This document shows positions 16,530-24,125 of a stretch of 64,000 nt of DNA, one piece after another. Source of the stretch: Candidatus Bathyarchaeota archaeon (GTDB lineage Archaea; Thermoproteota; Bathyarchaeia; 40CM-2-53-6); assembly GCA_005884195.1 (NCBI GenBank), contig VBBP01000050.1, forward strand, positions 36,345 through 100,344, read 5' to 3'. Within the stretch, counting starts at the first letter, position 1. Every line of letters starts with the position of its first letter. The notes under the pieces were generated by a model that was not told the DNA's origin, made no database searches, and was given only the letters and a program-made list of their open reading frames with translations. The translations under genes and the position numbers were made by a program.

Positions 16530-18515
16530 GTGTTCTCGCAGATGACTGGCCGATCTCGCTCCCGGATCACGTCCATGGTATTACTGTTTCTCGGGCTCGC
16601 TCTCACCTCGACCAGTCCAGTGTGGGTCCATGCAGATACGGAGCCTACTGGAATATTCAGAATAACGCTGATGGTTCCTCAGCCGAATCAGGCCCGACAG
16701 AGCTGGTCATTGCTCGTCCAGAGCAACCTTCAGGCGTTGGGCATCGACGCGCAGAGAGTTGTTCTTGACTGGCCCACGATATTCGATAGGGCGCTCACGC
16801 CTGCCTCTGACGTCCTCGGGAGAAGCTATGACAACGGCGGCTTTGACGCACTCTTTCTCGGCTATGCTCTCGGGATAGATGCCGATCCATATTCTTACTA
16901 TCACAGTACACAGTATGCACCGATAGGTAACAACTACTATCTCTGGAACAACAGCCAGAACGACCAGCTGACCACACAGATCAAAGGAACACTAGACAAA
17001 ACACAACGGTTAGATTTGCTAAAACAGTGGCAGGCGTTCACGTATGACCAGCAACCCTCCGCCACGATACTCTACACGAAGGAAATCGTTGCCTTTGATT
17101 ATACAATGCCAAATGCTCAATACGTGTTCAGCACCTACCACTCACCGTATTGGCCGCCGATCGAACAATTGTCGATGCTCGGAGGATCGACGACGGGCTC
17201 GATTACGTTGGCGCAGACGGGACCGGCTCCGTCAGAGGGTTTCAACCCGGCAGTGAGCAGTTCCTACTACGACCAGACCGTGTACGGAGCAATGTTCAGC
17301 GCGTTGGCGCAGAGGAATGATACGATCTTCAAGAACATGATTCCTCAGCTGGCGACTGGCTGGTCTGTCGGGTTAGATCAGAAGACCTGGACCGTATCAT
17401 TGCGTCCCGGGGTGACATGGCATGACGGGGTGCCTTTCAATGCGACAGATGTGAAGTTCACATTTGACGCGCTCCAGGATGACACTCTGGCAGCGGACAA
17501 TGAGGCGTTCATCAAGGGAATAGTAGGCGGAAAAAGCGACGTATCAATCGTGGGCCCGTACACGATCAAGTTCACTCTACCGAATCCCTACGCGTACTTC
17601 GCGGAGAACATTCTCACCACCCCAATCATACCCGCCCACGTGCTAGCGAGTGTTCCATATGCAAACTGGAGAACGAACCCGTTCAACACCGGGATCGGTG
17701 GCGGGCCCATTGGAACAGGGCCCTACAAGTTTGTCAGCTATAATGCAACAACTGAGACTAATCGCCTGACAAGGAACGATAACTACTTTGATTTTCCACA
17801 GAACGGGAAGACCGCTCTTCAGAGCCGGGGAGCTTTCGAAGTTAAGGACTATTATGTCAAACACATACCCAGCTCCGATAATGCCGTTTCCGCCCTGAAG
17901 ATGGGCTCGGTAAACGTTCTAGACGCACAGTACGCTCTGGAGACCCAGACGAGTTTTCTCGCCTCCTGGCCGTCGAGCCAGTGGACGTCTTACGACGGGT
18001 TCGGGGTCCAGGAGCTAGGCTTCAACATGAAACACCCAATATTTGGAACAGGCGTCAATACCCCGCTGGGCCTTAGTGATTCTTCAAAGGCCTCTCTTGC
18101 CGCCAAATATGTTCGTCAAGCTATCAGCTACGCGATCCCGAGAGATCTGATAATACAGCAACTTCTCGCCGGATACGGTAACCCAGGGATAACCACTCCG
18201 GTCGTCGGCAACTACCGGACGGGCTTCGCGGTCACCGATGGGTTCAACACTGCTCTCACCCCGTACAGTTTCAACCTCACAAAATCCCGACAGTTACTGC
18301 AGGCTGCGGGCTTCTTCCCGGCCGCCCCTCCAAGCATCTGGCAAACCTGGGGATTCGCCGTCACCGTCATGCTACTGGCAACAGCGATCACGCTTGCAGC
18401 CCTCTACGCAGTAGAGGCGAGGCGAAACCGTGCTACCCGCTCAATACCATCAACATTACAGTCGTCGGCAGCGTCATCGAGCAATCCAGTGCGTCCGCCT
18501 TCCGCCGGCTCCTAG
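16530..18515 (+). CDS. circularly permuted family-5 solute-binding protein
   Basis: 661 residues, GTG start (or ATG at 16542). A signal peptide (MVLLFLGLALTSTSPVWVHA) is followed at residues about 45-215 by what is normally the C-terminal lobe of an oligopeptide-binding protein: NLQALGIDAQRVVLDW, DALFLGYALGIDADPYSYY and DKTQRLDLLKQWQAFTYDQ. The normal N-terminal part then follows (TWTVSLRPGVTWHDGVPFNATDVKF; GTGPYKF), ending with YVRQAISYAIPRDLIIQQLL and SRQLLQAAGF, where a C-lobe would usually begin. A C-terminal helix (WGFAVTVMLLATAITLAALY) anchors it. No permease or ATPase is adjacent, so it is an orphan receptor. The ligand is unknown. Confidence 0.85.
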   Translation: MFSQMTGRSRSRITSMVLLFLGLALTSTSPVWVHADTEPTGIFRITLMVPQPNQARQSWSLLVQSNLQALGIDAQRVVLDWPTIFDRALTPASDVLGRSYDNGGFDALFLGYALGIDADPYSYYHSTQYAPIGNNYYLWNNSQNDQLTTQIKGTLDKTQRLDLLKQWQAFTYDQQPSATILYTKEIVAFDYTMPNAQYVFSTYHSPYWPPIEQLSMLGGSTTGSITLAQTGPAPSEGFNPAVSSSYYDQTVYGAMFSALAQRNDTIFKNMIPQLATGWSVGLDQKTWTVSLRPGVTWHDGVPFNATDVKFTFDALQDDTLAADNEAFIKGIVGGKSDVSIVGPYTIKFTLPNPYAYFAENILTTPIIPAHVLASVPYANWRTNPFNTGIGGGPIGTGPYKFVSYNATTETNRLTRNDNYFDFPQNGKTALQSRGAFEVKDYYVKHIPSSDNAVSALKMGSVNVLDAQYALETQTSFLASWPSSQWTSYDGFGVQELGFNMKHPIFGTGVNTPLGLSDSSKASLAAKYVRQAISYAIPRDLIIQQLLAGYGNPGITTPVVGNYRTGFAVTDGFNTALTPYSFNLTKSRQLLQAAGFFPAAPPSIWQTWGFAVTVMLLATAITLAALYAVEARRNRATRSIPSTLQSSAASSSNPVRPPSAGS

Positions 18516-18563
18516 CCGAACTCCCTTTCAACAATCCGGGACCCGCCACGAACCCAGTCAACT

Positions 18564-18646
18564 AAGAACGGTCCCAACCCGTCATAATCAACAGGAAGGT
18601 TGTTCAGGCTTTGTGCCGGTGCAAGTTACAAATCGATATGGACTAA
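18564..18646 (+). pseudogene. degraded copy of the CDGSH gene
   Basis: The stretch around AACGGTCCCAACCC to GTTGTTCAGGCTTTGTGC aligns base for base with the middle of the CDGSH gene at 16220 (NG-P-N, then V-I-x-x-K-V-V-Q-A, then C-x-C), but a one-base deletion breaks the frame and the second half of the motif is lost. It is the only content I see in the 261-base gap between the solute-binding protein and the M20 peptidase. Confidence 0.6.
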
Positions 18647-18776
18647 GGGTGACTTTGAGAGGCTTCAAAATGCCCGAAGGACTTCCTGGTGAAAACATAC
18701 GATAACAAGTATGTTCTCGTGGAACTCGAGAGTCCCTTGGACAAACTTAACTCGCCTTTCATTTCCTGTAATATTC

Positions 18777-20063
18777 CTATCGAGCGGGAAAAGCCAACAG
18801 TTCGAGGTATGAGTGTGTTAGGATTTTTGTGATGCTTACTAGGTCGTTTATGCGTACGTGTTCGTCGATTCCGTGGATGTTGCTGTCTTGTCGTGTAGCG
18901 CCTAGCACGGCTACGGGGATTCCTAGGTTAGTGACAACTGCCATATCGGTAGACCCTTGACTTCCCGCCAGTGGCGTGTCTCGTCCTAGAACCTTTCTCG
19001 CTTGTTTCCGGACCACTTTGACTAGCCTGTGGTTGGGATCAGTGAGCATCGGATCGTATCCGAGAATCTTTTTCATCGATACCTTAGCGGGACTACTCTT
19101 TGCGAACTCTCTTACGACTGTGTTGATCTCTTTCTCGACTATTGCGGCTTTTTCTTCTGGTATGAATCGTCTGTCGACTAGGATCTCACATGTGTCAGGT
19201 ATGATGTTGCCTTTCAGGCCGCCTTTGATCATGTTCACGTAGAGGCCTGGCCGCATCTTCTTGGTCCCGTACATCGGCTCCGAGGGAATCTTCGATCTTC
19301 TCTTCCCGATTTCCTGACCTAGAGCTTTCAATTTCTCGATCAAACCAGCCGCCACCTCAATCGCATTGACTCCAGTCCAGCCCCGGCCCGAGTGAGCCGC
19401 CACACCTTTCACAGTGATGACATACTCGGCATCTCCTAACGCTGCTACATGGAGCACTTCTATTCCGCTGTCACTGGATATGCAATAATTGATATCCTTC
19501 GTAATCACGTGTTTATCGACTAGATAGTTGACGCCGGTGTACCCGCCTACTTCTTCATCGGTTGTAAAGGTCGGAATAATCACCCCGGAGAACTTTGCAC
19601 CAGTCTCGACTAACGCCTTCAACGAAAAGATTGTACAAGCGTCCGCCCCTTTCATGTCAGCCGCGCCCCGCCCATAGATCTGGTTATTCCTGATTGTAGG
19701 CTCGAACGGGTCGTTGGTCCATCCTGACGGGTCCGCTGGGACAACATCCACATGCCCGTTCAGAAGTATCTTCGGCCCTTCGCCCTCCCCCTTGAGAGTC
19801 GCATACGTATTCGGCCTAGGACCCTTCAATCCGACTTCGGGGCTAACCCTCTTTTTGATCGTGGCCTCGGGAATATGGCTCACAGTAGGCGTAACACCCA
19901 GCTCCTTGAGCTCCCGAGCAAGAACCTGCGAGATCTTCGGATAGTTCAAACCCGGAGGAACAGTAGTATCAATACTGACGAGGCGGCAGGTAAGATCAAC
20001 CAGATCCTTCTTGTGAGCATCAATCCAACGATCAACCTGTCTAACGGCAGTTTGGGACTGCAA
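18777..20063 (-). CDS. M20 family metallopeptidase (ArgE/DapE/CPG2 type)
   Basis: 428 residues, TTG start. The zinc-site motifs occur in order: LLNGHVDVVPAD (His), GRGAADMKG (bridging Asp), TTDEEVGGYTG (catalytic Glu pair) and a late NIHGIDEHV histidine. The lid/dimerisation domain lies between about residues 205 and 325. Members hydrolyse amide bonds in N-acyl amino acids, succinyl-diaminopimelate or dipeptides; the position does not specify the substrate. Its first 55 codons and promoter region are duplicated at 21697-21917. Confidence 0.9.
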   Translation of the reverse strand: MQSQTAVRQVDRWIDAHKKDLVDLTCRLVSIDTTVPPGLNYPKISQVLARELKELGVTPTVSHIPEATIKKRVSPEVGLKGPRPNTYATLKGEGEGPKILLNGHVDVVPADPSGWTNDPFEPTIRNNQIYGRGAADMKGADACTIFSLKALVETGAKFSGVIIPTFTTDEEVGGYTGVNYLVDKHVITKDINYCISSDSGIEVLHVAALGDAEYVITVKGVAAHSGRGWTGVNAIEVAAGLIEKLKALGQEIGKRRSKIPSEPMYGTKKMRPGLYVNMIKGGLKGNIIPDTCEILVDRRFIPEEKAAIVEKEINTVVREFAKSSPAKVSMKKILGYDPMLTDPNHRLVKVVRKQARKVLGRDTPLAGSQGSTDMAVVTNLGIPVAVLGATRQDSNIHGIDEHVRINDLVSITKILTHSYLELLAFPAR

Positions 20064-20109
20064 ACAGCATCATGATGAAGTAGGATAACCCGTTAATTGT
20101 TCTTTCGGA
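19890..20109. repeat. 220-bp direct repeat, copy A
   Basis: Covers the 5' end and upstream region of the M20 gene. It matches 21697-21917 in the same orientation, with a central stretch of more than 80 identical bases. Together the copies bracket the dprA-phosphoribosyltransferase pair. Confidence 0.85.
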
Positions 20110-20138
20110 AGGCGATGATGCAAATTTCGCTTCTTCGT

Positions 20139-20795
20139 CTATGGCTTTCGCACGGTACCTTCTGTATTGGGGCTATATTGAACTGTACCTATTACAGGAT
20201 TAAACAATGATTGAAACTTAAACGGGTCGCTGATTGTTCTCATCGCGGCGAAAGCTCGTATCTGTGCAAGTGGGAATGCTTCGGCTAGCTTGTTTGCAGC
20301 CCCTAGCGCGGTCGCACCGCGCGTGATGATATCGTCAACTAGTAAGATTTGGGCCGGAGGCTCGGGGATTCGCTTCTGAACGCTCATCGATCCAATGTGG
20401 TCTTTGGCCTTCGGTCTCTCTGAAGACTTGCTCCAGGCTGCCTTCGGTACTGGTGTTTCTCTAACAAGAAGCGGGGTCGATTCTTTGCCTAAGCCCACTT
20501 TCACCAGCGCGGTTGAAATCCGTTCGGGAACCCACAGAGAGTCACGCTGCATCAATGAACTGCTCGGCAAAGGAACCAAGACCGGGTCGTCTCGAAAAAA
20601 TGAGGCGAATGGCAGTCGTTCTCTGAAATCGCGGACCGTCTCAGCGATCCATTGCGACGTCAGTTTGGGCGGGTTTCCGACATATCTTTCAGCTTTGATC
20701 ATCTTCATCAGTTCTCTTGCCTCGTCCATATCTGCCGATTCTCCTCGAGGAACGTAGCTTAGAAGTGATCCGTAGTCAAGAAGCGTTATGCGCAC
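20139..20795 (-). CDS. phosphoribosyltransferase-domain protein (ComF-like)
   Basis: 218 residues, GTG start overlapping the end of dprA by 20 bases. The C-terminal half carries the PRPP-binding motif ILLVDDIITRGATALGAA, the hallmark of type-I phosphoribosyltransferases. The N-terminal half (VLVPLPSSSLMQRDSLWVPERIS) resembles the segment preceding that motif in ComF proteins, but no zinc-ribbon cysteines are present. Its overlap with dprA indicates translational coupling. In bacteria both ComF and DprA serve uptake of transforming DNA; a role in DNA uptake or in immunity is inferred from that pairing. Confidence 0.78.
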   Translation of the reverse strand: MRITLLDYGSLLSYVPRGESADMDEARELMKMIKAERYVGNPPKLTSQWIAETVRDFRERLPFASFFRDDPVLVPLPSSSLMQRDSLWVPERISTALVKVGLGKESTPLLVRETPVPKAAWSKSSERPKAKDHIGSMSVQKRIPEPPAQILLVDDIITRGATALGAANKLAEAFPLAQIRAFAAMRTISDPFKFQSLFNPVIGTVQYSPNTEGTVRKP

Positions 20796-21627
20796 GTTTC
20801 GGAACTTGCAGGACTATCTCACTTAGACCTTTGGATGATGGTAGTGCTTCCAAGATCTGTTTTGGGTCGTTGAGTACGGTGGCACCGTATCTGATCATTT
20901 TCCTTGTCCAGCTCAATGAGGAGTCGTTGACGATGGCCTTCCAGATGAACAATGGTCGGCCCAGTCTCAGGGCTTCCCAACCTTGGTGAAGGGACCCACT
21001 ACTGTCTCCAGCTTCAACTATGATTGAAGCATTCGAAATGAGGGCCATGGTTCTGTTTCGAATGACGAAATTCTTCCGTTGAATAGGGTATCCTATTGGA
21101 AACTGCGATATTGCAAGATGGTTTTTCATTATCTCGTTTTGAAGTCGCAGATTTTTCTGAGGATAGGTACGGTTCAGGGGTGTTCCGAGGACTGCAATAG
21201 TCTTTCCACCCTCCGAGATAGCGGTTTCGTGAGCCATCGTGTCGATGCCTTCAGCAAGACCGCTGACTATCACAACTTCGTGGTCTGTGAGGGTTTTTGT
21301 AATGCGGGCTGCAGTTGCTAGACCACGTTCTGAGGCTTTCCTCGAGCCAATAATGGCTGCTCTGGGTTTCGGAAGCGGGAGCTTCATTGGGCCGGTCGTG
21401 AAGATCTTCGAAGGGGCATATTTTCTTTCAATGTCGTTAAGTGGTCCTAAGAGTTCTAGAGGCGTGACTGTGGAAATCTTGTGACTTGAAGGGGTAGCCA
21501 TCGCGTTCGACTCATTAGGGTAACTAATGATTCTCTTACTCCATAAGGCAGTTTCAGCGCTCGTGAAGATTCCCGCTTGGTTACTAGACCTATTGCGGGC
21601 AGATATCACGACACTTTTCAATTTCAA
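20776..21627 (-). CDS. dprA: DprA/Smf-family DNA-processing protein
   Basis: 283 residues as drawn from a TTG; an ATG at 21501 gives a shorter form that keeps the whole domain. The Rossmann-like DprA core is clear: AAIIGSRKASERGLATA, then VVIVSGLAEGIDTMAHETAI, GGKTIAVLGTPLNRTYPQKN and the later VEAGDSSGSLHQGWEALRLGRPLF. In bacteria DprA loads RecA onto incoming single-stranded DNA. Here it is translationally coupled to a phosphoribosyltransferase, and the pair is flanked by direct repeats, which suggests recent acquisition or duplication. Confidence 0.88.
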   Translation of the reverse strand: MKLKSVVISARNRSSNQAGIFTSAETALWSKRIISYPNESNAMATPSSHKISTVTPLELLGPLNDIERKYAPSKIFTTGPMKLPLPKPRAAIIGSRKASERGLATAARITKTLTDHEVVIVSGLAEGIDTMAHETAISEGGKTIAVLGTPLNRTYPQKNLRLQNEIMKNHLAISQFPIGYPIQRKNFVIRNRTMALISNASIIVEAGDSSGSLHQGWEALRLGRPLFIWKAIVNDSSLSWTRKMIRYGATVLNDPKQILEALPSSKGLSEIVLQVPKRAHNAS

Positions 21628-21696
21628 TTTGGAAAGCTTTCATATTTAAGGTGATGAGGCGCTGGAAACCCAGAACGATCCCTCGCTTGCATCTTG

Positions 21697-21917
21697 CATA
21701 ACATCCAGGTGTTTGAGACCCCGAGCAAGGACCTGCGAGATCTTCGGATAGTTCAGACCGGGAGGAACAGTAGTATCAATACTGACGAGGCGGCAGGTAA
21801 GATCAACCAGATCCTTCTTGTGAGCATCAATCCAACGATCAACCTGTCTCAGGACAGTTTGAGAGGCCTACGGATATCGCTTGGAACTGGGCCCCACCCG
21901 TTAATTGTTCCTTCGGA
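21697..21917. repeat. 220-bp direct repeat, copy B (5' fragment of the M20 gene)
   Basis: A partial duplicate of the M20 gene start and promoter. On the minus strand it would encode the first 50 or so residues of the peptidase (VDRWIDAHKKDLVDLTCR and following) but the frame then runs out, so it is a gene fragment. It fills most of the 314-base gap between dprA and the small membrane protein gene. Confidence 0.85.
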
Positions 21918-21941
21918 CCCTTGCCGAGGTACGCTTAATTC

Positions 21942-22331
21942 TTGGAGCCTCCAATCTCTGTAGTCGGAGGAGCGAAAGCGGACCTCTTGAGACTCGTTCT
22001 CGACGGTGTGCTTATTCTGGTCTTGGTTGCTTGCATCGTCTGGATGGTGAGATTCAACATTTCCCAGCAGAAAGGGGAACGATCGACCCTCAAATGGCGA
22101 GATATGGACCCGATCAGAAAGACCGTAGCCGGTCTCATATCTGTCTGGATTTGTTTGAACCTGTACCTATCGGTCGGAAACGAGCTCGCCAATCTCAATG
22201 TAGTAGTTCTACCGCTTGGCTCGATCTACTCTTTCTACGGACCTATTCTGGTATGGGCATCAGCCTCTTCTATAGTGGGGTTGGCTCTCCTGCTTTCAAT
22301 CCGGTTCCCCAGACGCCCAGTTATTGCCTGA
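21942..22331 (+). CDS. small membrane protein, unknown function
   Basis: 129 residues from a TTG. Three hydrophobic helices are visible (LVLDGVLILVLVACIVWMVRF, VAGLISVWICLNLYL and PILVWASASSIVGLALLL). I recognise no family. A short basic loop (SQQKGERSTLKWRDMDPIRK) separates helices one and two. It begins directly downstream of repeat copy B. Confidence 0.5.
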   Translation: MEPPISVVGGAKADLLRLVLDGVLILVLVACIVWMVRFNISQQKGERSTLKWRDMDPIRKTVAGLISVWICLNLYLSVGNELANLNVVVLPLGSIYSFYGPILVWASASSIVGLALLLSIRFPRRPVIA

Positions 22332-22411
22332 CTTTTCTCGATACCAATTTGGAGGGCGTTGCTGGCTGAGAGAGCGCCGGTCTTGGATGTTGTATTCTCG
22401 TTAGGGAGAGG

Positions 22412-23146
22412 CTAGGTTACAATGTTAATTGTTCTTTTCGGTAGATGCTTCTCGATTTCCTCATCGAGCCAGCGTCTGACCACCGTGTTGCTTCTCATCG
22501 TGTCCATCGTTACCTTCTCGACCCCATCAAGGCCCTTGAGCCAATTGTGAATATCCTCGGCCTCTGAAATGTTCAGGCAGAGCATGGCATCGATCGAAAA
22601 TCCTTTAGCGTCAATAAACGAAAACACGAGTCTGTCAGTCTTGACACGCATAAGGTTGTCGACTTCCGCCTTCTTTGCCGGATCAGGACAGAAAATCAGA
22701 AAATCACAGGCAACGCCTGGATACTTGTCGTAGTCAAGCATCGGCAACAGATAGAAAGCCATGCCCTTCGTTAATGCCGTTAATCGCCTCTTCACTGTCC
22801 GTGTCGAGACCGCGACCTCTGTTGCTATTTCAGAAGCGCTTCTTCTAGGGTCCTTCCTCAACGCCCTCACAATTTGCCAATCTGTCCCTTTGAGTGCCCG
22901 ACTAGACGGCGGAAAACCACCCTTCCAAACAATCGCCTGCTTGCTCTGACAGACCAACTTGAACTTCTGAATCTTGTCATCCAGATCTTGCTCGTCCTTG
23001 TGATAGAATACTACTCGCAAACCCTTGCAGTGAAAATTGATCACGATCACGACGCCCTCCAACTGTTCGATCTGAGAAATCACCGAACTCTTCGTCTCTT
23101 CCTTATCTACAGTCAATTGTGCGCCCGCAGACTCGGTGCGTTGCAA
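22412..23146 (-). CDS. Lrp/AsnC-like transcriptional regulator with N-terminal extension
   Basis: 244 residues. An N-terminal domain of about 80 residues (VISQIEQLEGVVIVINFHCKGLRVVF) resembles a degenerate ferredoxin-like sensor domain. The HTH follows near residue 88: KGTDWQIVRALRKDPRRSASEIATEV, with STRTVKRRLTALTKG as recognition helix. A C-terminal ferredoxin-like domain closes the protein. Sensor-HTH-sensor order is seen in several archaeal Lrp relatives. Three CAATTG hexamers (23114, 23151, 23163) lie at its 5' end and just upstream and could be binding sites. Confidence 0.75.
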   Translation of the reverse strand: MQRTESAGAQLTVDKEETKSSVISQIEQLEGVVIVINFHCKGLRVVFYHKDEQDLDDKIQKFKLVCQSKQAIVWKGGFPPSSRALKGTDWQIVRALRKDPRRSASEIATEVAVSTRTVKRRLTALTKGMAFYLLPMLDYDKYPGVACDFLIFCPDPAKKAEVDNLMRVKTDRLVFSFIDAKGFSIDAMLCLNISEAEDIHNWLKGLDGVEKVTMDTMRSNTVVRRWLDEEIEKHLPKRTINIVT

Positions 23147-23369
23147 GGTTCAATTGGCGGAACAATTGTGGCTGTAATAATCAGTCTTGCAATACTAGTC
23201 CTCCTGGGCAAGGAAAAAACCCGGTTCACAATGCCAAGAAACTAGACCACGGCACGCGACCTCAACACCTTCTCGAGGTTTCTGTGGGAAGGGCATCGCG
23301 AGACGCAAGTTGGTCGTTAAGTATCGCTTCCCGCTCTAGGTCATCTAGTCTCCAGATCGGGTCAACGCC

Positions 23370-24125
23370 ATGGTCGAGATATCAGTCGAGAATCTAAAGA
23401 AGCATTACGGGACGCTGGTGGCTCTCGACAATGTCAGTCTCAAGATAGGTTCAGGCGAGGTCTTCGGGCTTCTCGGACCCAACGGGGCAGGCAAGAGCAC
23501 CCTTCTCAAGATCCTGGTCGGAATTCTCAGACCAACAAGCGGGACCATTCGCATAGGCGAGTATGACATTGTGGCGGACCCCGAGAAAGCGAAGAAACTG
23601 ATCGGATATTTGCCGGAGAATCCCAGCCTCTACACTGGACTAACAACCCTGGAGTTTCTCCAGTTCGTCGGCAAGATTCGCGGAGTCGCAGATGAGCTTC
23701 TCGACCGGGAAGTATCCGACTCTCTCAAGAGCTTCGGATTGGAGGAGAAACGTAACAGTCTGGTTGGTAGCTTGTCGAAGGGTATGAAGCAGAAGGTGGC
23801 CTTGATTGCTACGAGCCTCCACAGTCCTCAGGTTCTTGTCTTGGATGAGCCATTGACGGCGTTGGATCCGAAGACTCGGGTCTCGGTGAAAGACTGGATA
23901 GGTAACCAGACAAAGCGTGGCGTGACGACGATCTTGTCGACTCACGACTTGGACGTGGCTCAAACGCACGCGGGGAGGATCGCCATAATCGATCACGGGA
24001 AGATTGTTGCAGTGGGAGACATTGAGAGTCTGCGGAAAATTGCGAATACAAAAAGTGATGCAGGATTGGAGGACGTGTTCTTACGGTTGACCGAGGAGAA
24101 GGGCGAGGAGCGAACCCGACACTGA
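23370..24125 (+). CDS. ABC transporter ATP-binding protein
   Basis: 251 residues. Walker A is GPNGAGKST near residue 36, the Q-loop region lies near IGYLPENPSLYTGL, the signature is GSLSKGMKQK near residue 134, and Walker B is VLVLDEPLTALDP followed by the switch histidine in STHDL. The arrangement is that of exporter-type (CcmA/ABC-2) subunits. The permease frame overlaps the stop codon of this gene, so the two form one transporter operon. Confidence 0.93.
   Translation: MVEISVENLKKHYGTLVALDNVSLKIGSGEVFGLLGPNGAGKSTLLKILVGILRPTSGTIRIGEYDIVADPEKAKKLIGYLPENPSLYTGLTTLEFLQFVGKIRGVADELLDREVSDSLKSFGLEEKRNSLVGSLSKGMKQKVALIATSLHSPQVLVLDEPLTALDPKTRVSVKDWIGNQTKRGVTTILSTHDLDVAQTHAGRIAIIDHGKIVAVGDIESLRKIANTKSDAGLEDVFLRLTEEKGEERTRH

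Noticed and set aside
22874-23245. Plus-strand frame ending in a hydrophobic helix (VAVIISLAILVLLG)
   Set aside because: Most of it is antisense to the Lrp-like gene; only the last 30 residues look membrane-like and no start or family supports a real gene.
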